Virus record (IMG/VR): IMGVR_UViG_3300009011_000042
Span: 1 to 32,005 of that record
DNA length: 32,005 nucleotides
Origin: a virus
Reading direction: 5' to 3' (one strand)
Made by a program: the position numbers and the translations under genes. Shown piece after piece: positions 1 through 5,755 of the stretch; position 1 is the stretch's first letter, and every line of letters starts with the position of its first letter. The notes beneath the pieces are model-generated. The model was not told the origin of the DNA. It did no database searches and was given only the letters and a program-made list of their open reading frames with translations.

Positions 1-18
1 ATTGTGACGGGAAAATGA

Positions 19-40
19 AGCGGCGTACCGCAACGCCGCT
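19..40 (-). terminator. mntS intrinsic terminator
   Basis: An 8-bp inverted repeat, AGCGGCGT (19-26) and ACGCCGCT (33-40), encloses a 6-nt loop. It overlaps the mntS stop codon. On the minus strand it is followed by a short, impure T stretch. The position right at the gene end supports a terminator, but the T-tract is weak. Confidence 0.6.
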
Positions 41-168
41 TAGTGGGAAGGTTTGTCGTCCTGATGCGGTTTGTTGTTAAACATATCGCACAGCATGTTC
101 AACAGCATTAAGCGCACTTTAAAAGGAGAGTGAGTAAACACGGTCATGCACCTCTTGAATTCGTTCAT
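40..168 (-). CDS. mntS: Small manganese-response protein MntS (host gene)
   Basis: This is a 42-residue protein starting MNEFKRCM and containing HSPFKVRLMLL. It has the same length as E. coli MntS (formerly the RybA RNA locus) and is nearly identical to it as I remember that sequence. MntS is known to raise available intracellular manganese, and MntR with Mn represses it. The start is fixed by a strong ribosome site (AGGAGGT on the minus strand, 173-179). A longer frame reaching 234 has no comparable ribosome site and would run through the operator. The gene should be divergent from mntR, but here a 31.6-kb prophage lies between them. The promoter sequence upstream of about 247 is now phage DNA. 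Confidence 0.9.
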   Translation of the reverse strand: MNEFKRCMTVFTHSPFKVRLMLLNMLCDMFNNKPHQDDKPSH

Positions 169-225
169 AAGACCTCCTGAGTTTTGATCCCTTCGATCCG
201 TGAAGGGTGACTGCATTACATACAG

Positions 226-243
226 ATATAGCACAGGCTATAT
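226..243. promoter_or_regulatory. MntR-type operator at mntS (left box)
   Basis: A perfect palindrome, ATATAGC-ACAG-GCTATAT, lies 58 bp upstream of the mntS start. The ATAGC-N4-GCTAT core resembles the MntR box of enteric mntH/mntS promoters as I remember it. Its right half is part of the att core. On the minus strand a TACAAT -10 candidate (242-247) overlaps it, which fits repression of mntS by Mn-MntR. Confidence 0.75.
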
Positions 244-247
244 TGTA
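237..247. other. attL core (11-bp direct repeat, left copy)
   Basis: GCTATATTGTA is repeated exactly at 31883-31893. The left copy sits about 90 bp from the end of int, where a P2-type attachment site is expected. It contains the right half of the MntR palindrome and the presumed mntS -10 box (TACAAT on the minus strand). Host sequence lies to the left and phage sequence to the right. Confidence 0.8.
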
Positions 248-286
248 AAGCATTAACAATCTACGAAAAACAATAAGTTATATATT

Positions 287-299
287 TATCAATGGGTTG
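287..299 (+). promoter_or_regulatory. IHF binding site, left att arm
   Basis: TATCAATGGGTTG matches the IHF consensus WATCAA-N4-TTR at every defined position. It starts 40 bp inside the core, mirroring an inverted match on the right (31833-31845). IHF bending is a normal part of att complexes of tyrosine integrases. Confidence 0.65.
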
Positions 300-334
300 T
301 GATAGTTAATAAAGGTTAGTATTCGGCAGTATTC

Positions 335-1375
335 CTAAGCTGTCGCGACATTTTTGCGACATTTTAAAGGATTAAGTCGCACGGCATCTTCAAGGTGGCT
401 AGGGGCGAAATGCGCATAACGCATAGTCATGGTGATGTCAGCATGGCCAAGAATTTTTTGCAGAACCAGAATGTTCCCGCCGTTCATCATAAAGTGGCTG
501 GCAAATGTATGGCGCAGAACATGGGTAAGTTGGCCGGAGGGAAGTTGAATTTTCGCACGCTCAAGAGCAGAGCGGAAAGCGTTATAACAGGGCTGCGGAA
601 ACAGAGCGCCTTTCGTGTCAGGCATTTCAGACAGAAGTTCTTCATCAAGGGGGATTGTTCTGTTGCGCTTTCCTTTGGTTTTGATGAACGTGACTTTTCC
701 GCCAGCAACTTGAGAGCTTTTAAGGGTTGCTGCCTCATTCCATCTTGCGCCGGTAGCAAGACAGATTTTCACGACTAGCTCTAAGCTTTTCACTTTGCTT
801 CGTTTGCATTCCAGTAACAGCCGATCAATTTCTTCAGCTGAAAGGAAAGCCATTTCGGATTCATCAGTACGATACTGTCTAACGTTTTCCAAAGGGTTGG
901 GCGCTGACCATTCCCCGATCCGCTTCAGTTCGTTGAACATGGCAAGAAAGTAAGCATGCTCAAGATTCATTGTTTTCGGGGAAACCTTCGAAACTCTGTT
1001 GGTACGAGCATAGTGCCCATCAAGCCTTTTAGCGCGGTATGCCGTGAACAGTTGCGCATTGAACTCTGTAGCCAGCGGGAACCCCATGCATTCTGCCGCC
1101 CAGGTCATAGCGTCTTTACGCTTTTGGCCGTTGCGCAAAGCCACGCCATGGCGTTCGTGCCACATCGTAATTAGGTCGATTAAAGTTCGTTTGTCTTTCC
1201 CTTCACCCAACCATGGTGCACTGTCTACCTTCTGTAGCGTATGGTTTTCAAATGCCAGGGCTTCCCCTTTTGTGGCAAATTTTTTACGTATTCGCTTCCC
1301 GCTCTTGCCATTGCTGCGGTTGACTGTGTAGAAGTCGGCGATCCATTCGCCATGAGGTGTTTTTCTTACTGGCAT
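335..1375 (-). CDS. int: Tyrosine recombinase (P2-type phage integrase)
   Basis: The integrase catalyses site-specific integration and, with Cox, excision of the prophage. The protein has a P2-type N-terminus and core-binding region, then the catalytic domain with ATGAR (near residue 210), HVLRH (H287 and R290 counted from the longer start), LGH (H313) and the nucleophile in MRYAH (Y322). Two starts are possible, at 1381 and 1375. I prefer 1375 (MPVRKTPHGEW) because AAGTGA sits at a proper distance from it, whereas at 1381 that sequence abuts the ATG. About 346 residues is normal for the family. It is the last gene of the leftward operon cI - membrane protein - int. No terminator is visible between its stop and mntS. 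Its last codons carry a tandem arm-type repeat. Confidence 0.96.
   Translation of the reverse strand: MPVRKTPHGEWIADFYTVNRSNGKSGKRIRKKFATKGEALAFENHTLQKVDSAPWLGEGKDKRTLIDLITMWHERHGVALRNGQKRKDAMTWAAECMGFPLATEFNAQLFTAYRAKRLDGHYARTNRVSKVSPKTMNLEHAYFLAMFNELKRIGEWSAPNPLENVRQYRTDESEMAFLSAEEIDRLLLECKRSKVKSLELVVKICLATGARWNEAATLKSSQVAGGKVTFIKTKGKRNRTIPLDEELLSEMPDTKGALFPQPCYNAFRSALERAKIQLPSGQLTHVLRHTFASHFMMNGGNILVLQKILGHADITMTMRYAHFAPSHLEDAVRLNPLKCRKNVATA
346..363 (+). repeat. Arm-type integrase repeat, left copy
   Basis: CGACATTTTTGCGACATT lies in the 3' end of int. Near copies in the same orientation occur at 30067-30084 (17 of 18 identical) and 31776-31793 (15 of 18). It can also be read as a tandem 11-bp unit, (C/T)GCGACATTTT, at 344-354 and 355-365. 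Its position about 100 bp from the core suits an Int arm-binding site; this role is inferred. Confidence 0.6.
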
Positions 1376-1393
1376 AAGCATTCACTTTTGAAA

Positions 1394-2113
1394 TTAATTA
1401 ACAACATTATTTCTTTTTTCTTTAACTAACTTGAGGTTTTCGAATTTAAAAATACAAATTGAGTTATCTTTTAAAGACAGCGCAAAAGCTTTATCTGCCA
1501 TAACATCAATATATCTGTATTTGTCATTTTCGCTACTACTACATAAAGCATTTGATTCGACTAAATAAGTGTTTTCTCCCGCAAGGATTCTATCTCCTTC
1601 TAAGACACCCCGCGAAAGGAAAAAAACAGGCATAAAGCAAAGTATGCTATAAAAAAGAGCTTTGTTTTTGAAAGGAATATATGCCATTAACTCTTGATTT
1701 CTACATGTAGTAAAAAAAACAATCGAAGCCAATATCCAAGCAATGGCAGCATATCGAATCATTTTATTACCTGTAACAAGGTTGTATATTACACTCCCTA
1801 AAAAGAGGCATACCATTATGATTACGTAGCTATATCTTAAAATATAATCAAATTTCTCATGTTTTGACATTTCGGAGTATTTTGCAGATACGTCTGTTCG
1901 CGGACCGTTGTAGTTGTTCATCGCTACCTGAACGAGATACATAGCTAGCGCGATTATCATTGGCCATATTGCTGATTTAATGATATCAGAAACACCTATG
2001 TAATTTAGTATGTTGATATCAAAGCGTCCCCAAAAACCCCAAAGGTAGGATATGCTAATAAACAAGGCATACGCGGTAATCAAGGTACTATTCAGTACGG
2101 TTTTGTTTTCCAT
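1394..2113 (-). CDS. Unrecognised polytopic membrane protein in the lysogeny operon
   Basis: I do not recognise this 239-residue family. Five hydrophobic stretches are visible, near residues 9-31, 44-64, 92-112, 118-138 and 150-170. A soluble tail of about 65 residues follows. The start has a good ribosome site (GAAGGA on the minus strand). The gene lies 23 bp after cI and 18 bp before int on the same strand, so it is probably transcribed with cI in the lysogen. That position is typical of lysogenic conversion or superinfection exclusion genes. Base composition is markedly AT-rich against its phage neighbours, which suggests separate acquisition. Superinfection exclusion is my guess from context only. 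Confidence 0.8.
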   Translation of the reverse strand: MENKTVLNSTLITAYALFISISYLWGFWGRFDINILNYIGVSDIIKSAIWPMIIALAMYLVQVAMNNYNGPRTDVSAKYSEMSKHEKFDYILRYSYVIIMVCLFLGSVIYNLVTGNKMIRYAAIAWILASIVFFTTCRNQELMAYIPFKNKALFYSILCFMPVFFLSRGVLEGDRILAGENTYLVESNALCSSSENDKYRYIDVMADKAFALSLKDNSICIFKFENLKLVKEKRNNVVN

Positions 2114-2136
2114 TCTGTCTATCCTTCAAAAATAAA

Positions 2137-2715
2137 TTATCTTATTTGAAGTACTACCCGCCCAATTATTTTAATGTCGTCAATGCCACAATCAAAAGCC
2201 ATACCAATACCGCTAACTCTTACTTGTTTAATAGGGATTCGTGTAAGAGTTCTAATACTATTTTTACCTTCAATTTCAACAAGCCATTCATCGTCGTAAA
2301 CTTCGGAGAAGTCCTGCTCAATGATATATTGTTGAGAACCTTCGATTACACAGAGTGGGCTTTGGGGTAACGGTTTGCCGGGTAAAAAAGTAACTTTATC
2401 AAGCATTAAAAAGCCAGCGTCATATAATTTTCCATCAACTATTTTCTGGCGTGACATTTTCATAATGTCAAGCTCTTCATCATTGAATTTCTTTCCCTGA
2501 CCCGTTGCAAGCCATTCAAGCGTAGCTCCAGTCTCTGCGATACATCTAACGACAATGTCAGAGGGGAAAAAATCCCTCTTATAACGGTTGGCCAAACTGC
2601 TGCTTGCGATATCAAGATGATTGGCCAAGGCTAGTTTTGATGTGAACCCATAAGCCTGAATGACCCGGTCAAGCACTTCTGATCCACCTTTTGAGAACTC
2701 CAGTTGTAGCTTCAC
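2137..2715 (-). CDS. cI: CI-type phage repressor (186/P2-like)
   Basis: This is the lysogeny repressor. The N-terminal ~75 residues resemble the Phage_CI_repr helix-turn-helix family, with SKLALANHLDIASSSLANR as the probable recognition unit. The C-terminal part (about 100-192) resembles the oligomerisation domain of 186 CI. No Ser/Lys autocleavage pair is evident to me, so induction may need an antirepressor rather than RecA cleavage, as in 186. Length 192 matches the family. Translation starts at a GTG (2713-2715), with AAGG about 10 nt upstream. The gene is divergent from cox, and repeated operator half-sites lie between them (2734-2778). It heads the leftward operon with the membrane protein and int. 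Confidence 0.92.
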   Translation of the reverse strand: MKLQLEFSKGGSEVLDRVIQAYGFTSKLALANHLDIASSSLANRYKRDFFPSDIVVRCIAETGATLEWLATGQGKKFNDEELDIMKMSRQKIVDGKLYDAGFLMLDKVTFLPGKPLPQSPLCVIEGSQQYIIEQDFSEVYDDEWLVEIEGKNSIRTLTRIPIKQVRVSGIGMAFDCGIDDIKIIGRVVLQIR

Positions 2716-2733
2716 GAAAATTTTACCTTGAAT

Positions 2734-2778
2734 TGTAGCTCTGAGTGAGTTTACACTTCGAGCTGTAGCTTTAAGTGA
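2734..2778. promoter_or_regulatory. CI operator cluster and divergent promoters
   Basis: Three copies of a half-site, AGCT-N3-AGTG, lie in the cI-cox gap. TGTAGCTCTGAGTGA (2734-2748) and TGTAGCTTTAAGTGA (2764-2778) are in direct orientation, and CACTTCGAGCT (2754-2764) is inverted between them. Candidate promoters overlap them. Leftward there is a TAAACT -10 (minus strand, 2748-2753). Rightward there is TTGAAT (2728-2733) with TACACT (2752-2757), spacing 18. The arrangement fits a repressor controlling both early promoters. The assignment to CI is inferred from position. Confidence 0.6.
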
Positions 2779-2795
2779 ATATTGCCCGTTACAGA

Positions 2796-2822
2796 CCTGT
2801 ATTGCCGTACAGGTTAACCTGT
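2796..2822. promoter_or_regulatory. Palindromes in the cox leader, one LexA-like
   Basis: Two overlapping dyads precede cox. CCTGTA-N6-TACAGG (2796-2813) contains CTGT-N8-ACAG, the invariant LexA-box core, but its centre is GC-rich. ACAGGTTAACCTGT (2809-2822) is a perfect 14-bp palindrome ending at the cox ribosome site. They could be operators for LexA, Cox or CII, or alternative mRNA hairpins that tune cox translation. Confidence 0.45.
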
Positions 2823-2834
2823 GGAGTTTGCCTT

Positions 2835-3056
2835 ATGCGTCCTAACATTACAATCGTCATCCCAGAGCCATACCTGCCATTAGATGAGTACTGCCGCCGT
2901 ACTGGCACTAACAAAGAAACAGCTAGGAACCTGATTGAATACGGGAAATTGCCTATTAAGCCGAAAGGAAAGCAGAAGAAAGGCCTGATTGAAGTCAACA
3001 TGGCCGCGCTAACCATTCAGGCGTTAAGCGAATGCGATATTTCGCTTAACGCTTAA
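2835..3056 (+). CDS. cox: Cox/Apl-type excisionase and early repressor
   Basis: This 73-residue DNA-binding protein is in the standard P2-group cox position, first gene of the rightward early operon. PYLPLDEYCRRTGTNKETARNLIEYGKLP looks like the winged helix-turn-helix of Phage_Cox proteins, with a basic wing (KPKGKQKKG). These proteins repress the lysogenic promoter and direct excision with Int. I chose the ATG at 2835, preceded by GTGGAG. An in-frame upstream GTG at 2775 would lie inside the operator region and add 20 residues unlike the family. A small inverted repeat (TAATCC/GGATTA, 3054-3072) separates it from cII. Confidence 0.8.
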   Translation: MRPNITIVIPEPYLPLDEYCRRTGTNKETARNLIEYGKLPIKPKGKQKKGLIEVNMAALTIQALSECDISLNA

Positions 3057-3086
3057 TCCATCGTACGGATTAGGGAGAGGCAAACA

Positions 3087-3590
3087 ATGTTTGATTATCA
3101 GACTTCTAAACATGCTCATTTTGATGCAGCTTGCCGAGCGTTTGCGCTGGCGCACAATCTGGAAGATGTAGCCGCTGCCGTTGGTATGCGTCCGCAGATT
3201 CTCCGAAATAAGTTGAATCCGGTTCAACCGCACCGGCTGACCTGCGATGAGCTTTTGGCTATCACCGATTATACCGAAGATGCGCGGTTACTGGATGGGA
3301 TGCTGGGGCAGATTAACTGCCTACCGTCCGTTCCTATCAATAACGCCACTGAAGCCAACATGCAGTTTTGTGCGTTGAGCGCCACCGCAAATGTGGGGGC
3401 AATCGCTGGGGAAGCTGTATCAACTGAGCACATGACAGCGGCACGCCGCACACAAATTCTCGATCGTGCCCGTGATGCTATCCGTTCCCTTTCCGTCCTG
3501 GCTTACACCGTTGAAAGCCGTCTCCACTCTGCGCCGGTTCTCGCTGCTGCCGTCGATATCGTTACTACCAGCGCCAGCGGCATGATGTGA
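3087..3590 (+). CDS. cII: CII-type phage regulatory protein
   Basis: The 167-residue product resembles the CII/CP76 family (Phage_CP76) of 186-like phages, which activates repressor synthesis when lysogeny is established. The N-terminal ~75 residues (HFDAACRAFALAHNLEDVAAAVGM then LRNKLNP) form the DNA-binding region. The rest is helical, with an Ala-rich C-terminus. A strong ribosome site (GGGAGAGG) precedes the ATG. It is second in the early operon, after cox. Length and position match the family. Confidence 0.85.
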   Translation: MFDYQTSKHAHFDAACRAFALAHNLEDVAAAVGMRPQILRNKLNPVQPHRLTCDELLAITDYTEDARLLDGMLGQINCLPSVPINNATEANMQFCALSATANVGAIAGEAVSTEHMTAARRTQILDRARDAIRSLSVLAYTVESRLHSAPVLAAAVDIVTTSASGMM

Positions 3591-3599
3591 GGGATATCC

Positions 3600-3794
3600 A
3601 TGAAAGCTTTTGTTACGTACCTGAAAAAAGAATCTCCAGCCATGCAGCTGCCCAGCGGGTCAACCGGATGGCTTGAGCTGCCAAACGGCCAGCGCTGGAA
3701 CCCTGGCCACCAGTACAAATTCATTGCTCGCTCGTCACGTCGTCCATGGTGGTTTCGTTTGTTCGAGATTATCAGGGGGCGTTATGGCCATTAG
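3600..3794 (+). CDS. Fil-like small protein (DUF2724 type)
   Basis: This is a 64-residue basic protein. MKAFVTYLKKESPAMQLPSGSTGWLELPNGQRW resembles the filamentation (Fil) family of 186, also called DUF2724, in which a short conserved motif around GWLxLPxGxxW is followed by a basic tail. In 186, Fil blocks host cell division. The gene has a ribosome site (GAGGGATATCC), starts 9 bp after cII and overlaps the next gene by 11 bp. The family call is from memory of pattern only. Confidence 0.6.
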   Translation: MKAFVTYLKKESPAMQLPSGSTGWLELPNGQRWNPGHQYKFIARSSRRPWWFRLFEIIRGRYGH

Positions 3795-4212
3795 CTCAAA
3801 ACAGCAGGAGATAGGTCTTAAGTGGCTGGGGAATATCCGCCGCAAATACTGGAGCGAGAAAAGCGAGGCCGCCGAATGGTGGGAAAAATTAACACCAGAA
3901 TGGCGCGGGGTTGTTTTGCATGCGGCCGCAGTTGCTTCCGGGCTGGACGTTTTCAAAGCCCACCTGTGTAAATGCTGTTGTTCTGAGTTATTCGAACGCC
4001 TGGACTACCGGGCAATGATTCAGCTGCGCCAGGGCATATCCAGGGCACGTTTGACGTTTGAAGGGTTCGGTAGTTTGAGTGACAGCGATTTTTCTAAGCG
4101 CAGCGCCAACCGCCAGGTGAAAAAGGCACATCCGATCCACAGCAGTAATGGCGTACAGATGATTATCGCGCCTCATATCGTTCATAAGATGCAACAGCAG
4201 GAGAATCATTAA
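3784..4212 (+). CDS. Early-operon protein of unknown function, Cys-rich centre
   Basis: I do not recognise this 142-residue protein. I chose the ATG at 3784, preceded by GGGGGCG and overlapping the fil-like gene by 11 bp; an open frame extends further upstream but has no ribosome site. Visible features are a Trp-rich N-terminal half (WLGNIRRKYW, AAEWWEKL), a cysteine cluster CKCCC near residues 65-69, and a basic C-terminal region (SANRQVKKAHPIH) with several histidines. The cluster could bind metal. It is tightly coupled to the next gene (TAATG). Confidence 0.7.
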   Translation: MAISSKQQEIGLKWLGNIRRKYWSEKSEAAEWWEKLTPEWRGVVLHAAAVASGLDVFKAHLCKCCCSELFERLDYRAMIQLRQGISRARLTFEGFGSLSDSDFSKRSANRQVKKAHPIHSSNGVQMIIAPHIVHKMQQQENH

Positions 4213-4613
4213 TGTCCATTATCTCTGTAAACGCCAAAGAACTGGGGCAGGAGCTTGCTGCGTGGGGTGTTCCGCATAATTACGCCATTCTCTTTCTGGA
4301 GAAAAGCACCGTTAAAAATGGCCGTGTGGCCTTACATCCATTTTTCTTTAATGACACCGAGCACATGACAAACAAGCGGCACTGGCTGGCCGTAAATGTT
4401 GCTTACTGGTGCTGTGTTTATCGTGAAGCGGTAAGCCCGTTCCAGCAGGTTGAAGCGCTGGCCGGTATTCGTTCCATGTATTACGTCGCGGGATCATTGG
4501 GTGCTGGCGAAATAAAAGCGCTGATCCAGGAGTGGTGGCGCAATACCTACGAGCTGCACAAAGTGCCAGCGCCGAGCTACTCAGCCGCACCCGTTACCGT
4601 CTCTTTCCACTAA
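4212..4613 (+). CDS. Early-operon protein of unknown function
   Basis: This 133-residue protein has no family I recognise. Its ATG overlaps the preceding stop by one base (TAATG), so translation is probably coupled. It appears soluble and globular, with many aromatic residues (HPFFFNDTEHM, WLAVNVAYWCCVY, EWWRNTYEL) and no signal or membrane segment. Its place between regulatory genes and replication genes suggests a role in early takeover or replication; this is inference only. Confidence 0.7.
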   Translation: MSIISVNAKELGQELAAWGVPHNYAILFLEKSTVKNGRVALHPFFFNDTEHMTNKRHWLAVNVAYWCCVYREAVSPFQQVEALAGIRSMYYVAGSLGAGEIKALIQEWWRNTYELHKVPAPSYSAAPVTVSFH

Positions 4614-4635
4614 TTAACTGCCTGAATTTTTGGCT

Positions 4636-4662
4636 ATCCCTGCGGTGGCCGGGGATTCTTTT
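4636..4662 (+). terminator. Possible attenuator hairpin before the DUF2732 gene
   Basis: ATCCC (4636-4640) and GGGAT (4652-4656) flank an 11-nt loop, followed by TCTTTTG. It lies in the only sizeable gap of the early operon (4614-4679). The stem is short, so partial termination or an mRNA stabiliser are both possible. Confidence 0.3.
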
Positions 4663-4679
4663 GTCCTGAGGAAACCAAA

Positions 4680-4913
4680 ATGCAAACAACACGCATGTTT
4701 TTACCCGTCAACCAATCCGGTACTGACCTGCTGGCAATGCTGGCAAAAGCTACTGAGGAAGGAAAAGCGGCCTCCGCCGATCTGTGTTCTGCCCGTCTGG
4801 ATAAGCTGGCCGCATATGCCGCTAACGAAGGTTTAAGCGCTGCCGAAATTGTTGATCTGATCCGTGAAGAGGCTGCGGCCATTTGCAGTAAAGGCGGTGC
4901 AGCATGGCAGTAA
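4680..4913 (+). CDS. DUF2732 family small protein
   Basis: This is a 77-residue helical, alanine-rich protein. LLAMLAKATEEGKAASADLCSARLDKLAAYA followed by LSAAEIVDLIREEA matches the pattern of DUF2732 proteins, found upstream of replication genes in P2-group phages. Function is unknown. A GAGGAAAC ribosome site precedes the ATG. It overlaps the methylase gene by 10 bp. Confidence 0.75.
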   Translation: MQTTRMFLPVNQSGTDLLAMLAKATEEGKAASADLCSARLDKLAAYAANEGLSAAEIVDLIREEAAAICSKGGAAWQ

Positions 4914-5755
4914 AAACCCCTCTTAAATGGGTGGGCAGCAAAGTCCGCCTTATGCCGCAGCTGCGTGACCATTTGCCGGAAGGCAAACGCCTGGTTGAGC
5001 CGTTCGCGGGTTCGTGCGCCGTCATGATGAACACGGACTATGACGAATACCTGATTGCTGATCTGAACCCGGATTTAGTCAATCTGTATAAGGTCATGGC
5101 CTACCATACCGACGCGTTTCTTGTGGAGCTTGAAACCCTGTTTTCTGCCGGGGCGTTGGGTGAACAGGAGAGCCGCGCTATTTTTTACTATGCCGTCCGG
5201 GACGCGTTCAATTTGTCCGGAAAGGGGCATGGAGCGGAAAGCGTTGAAGCCGCTGCCCGTTTCATGTACCTGAACCGCCACTGCTTTAACGGGCTTTGCC
5301 GTTACAACCGCCGTGGCCAGTTCAATGTCCCATTCGGGAAGTACAAGAAAAACTATTTCCCACTAAAAGAAATCCGTGCATTTGCTGAAAAGGCGAAGCG
5401 CGCGACGTTCATCACCGCACATTACTCTGAAACGCTGGCGCTGGTTAGTGCCGGGGATGTGGTCTATTGCGATCCACCGTACCTGACGGAATCAGGCAAT
5501 TTCACCTCATACACAGAAAGCGGCTTTTCACATCTTGATCAGGGGCGACTGGCCAGAAAGCTACGCCGCCTTACTGAGAACGGCGTGAGTGTTGTTGCGT
5601 CAAATAGCGATCTGGAGATGGTGCATTACCTTTACGCCGGATTTGAGGCAGTGAAGGTCAACGCGCCCCGCAGTGTTGGTGCCGCAGCTGCAAGCCAGAA
5701 AACTGCCGCAGAGCTGATCCTGAAATCCCCGTCAGTTGCAAAGGCTCGTGCATGA
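4904..5755 (+). CDS. dam: DNA adenine methylase (Dam/D12 class)
   Basis: This is an N6-adenine DNA methyltransferase of the D12/Dam family, which commonly targets GATC. Visible motifs are the SAM-binding LKWVGSK (residues 7-13), LVEPFAGSCAV (motif I region) and the catalytic DPPY at 190-193. Length 283 is normal. The start overlaps the upstream gene and is preceded by AAAGGCGG. Its stop overlaps gpA (ATGA), so both are translated together. Likely roles are protection from host restriction, or marking replicated DNA or promoters. No cognate restriction gene is present, so it is an orphan methylase. The target sequence is inferred from the family. Confidence 0.9.
   Translation: MAVKTPLKWVGSKVRLMPQLRDHLPEGKRLVEPFAGSCAVMMNTDYDEYLIADLNPDLVNLYKVMAYHTDAFLVELETLFSAGALGEQESRAIFYYAVRDAFNLSGKGHGAESVEAAARFMYLNRHCFNGLCRYNRRGQFNVPFGKYKKNYFPLKEIRAFAEKAKRATFITAHYSETLALVSAGDVVYCDPPYLTESGNFTSYTESGFSHLDQGRLARKLRRLTENGVSVVASNSDLEMVHYLYAGFEAVKVNAPRSVGAAAASQKTAAELILKSPSVAKARA

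Noticed and set aside
2775-2834. Longer cox starting at GTG 2775
   Set aside because: It would begin inside the operator repeats and lacks a ribosome site; the ATG at 2835 has one.
4904-5755. Restriction-modification system
   Set aside because: Only the methylase is present; no neighbouring gene looks like a restriction enzyme.
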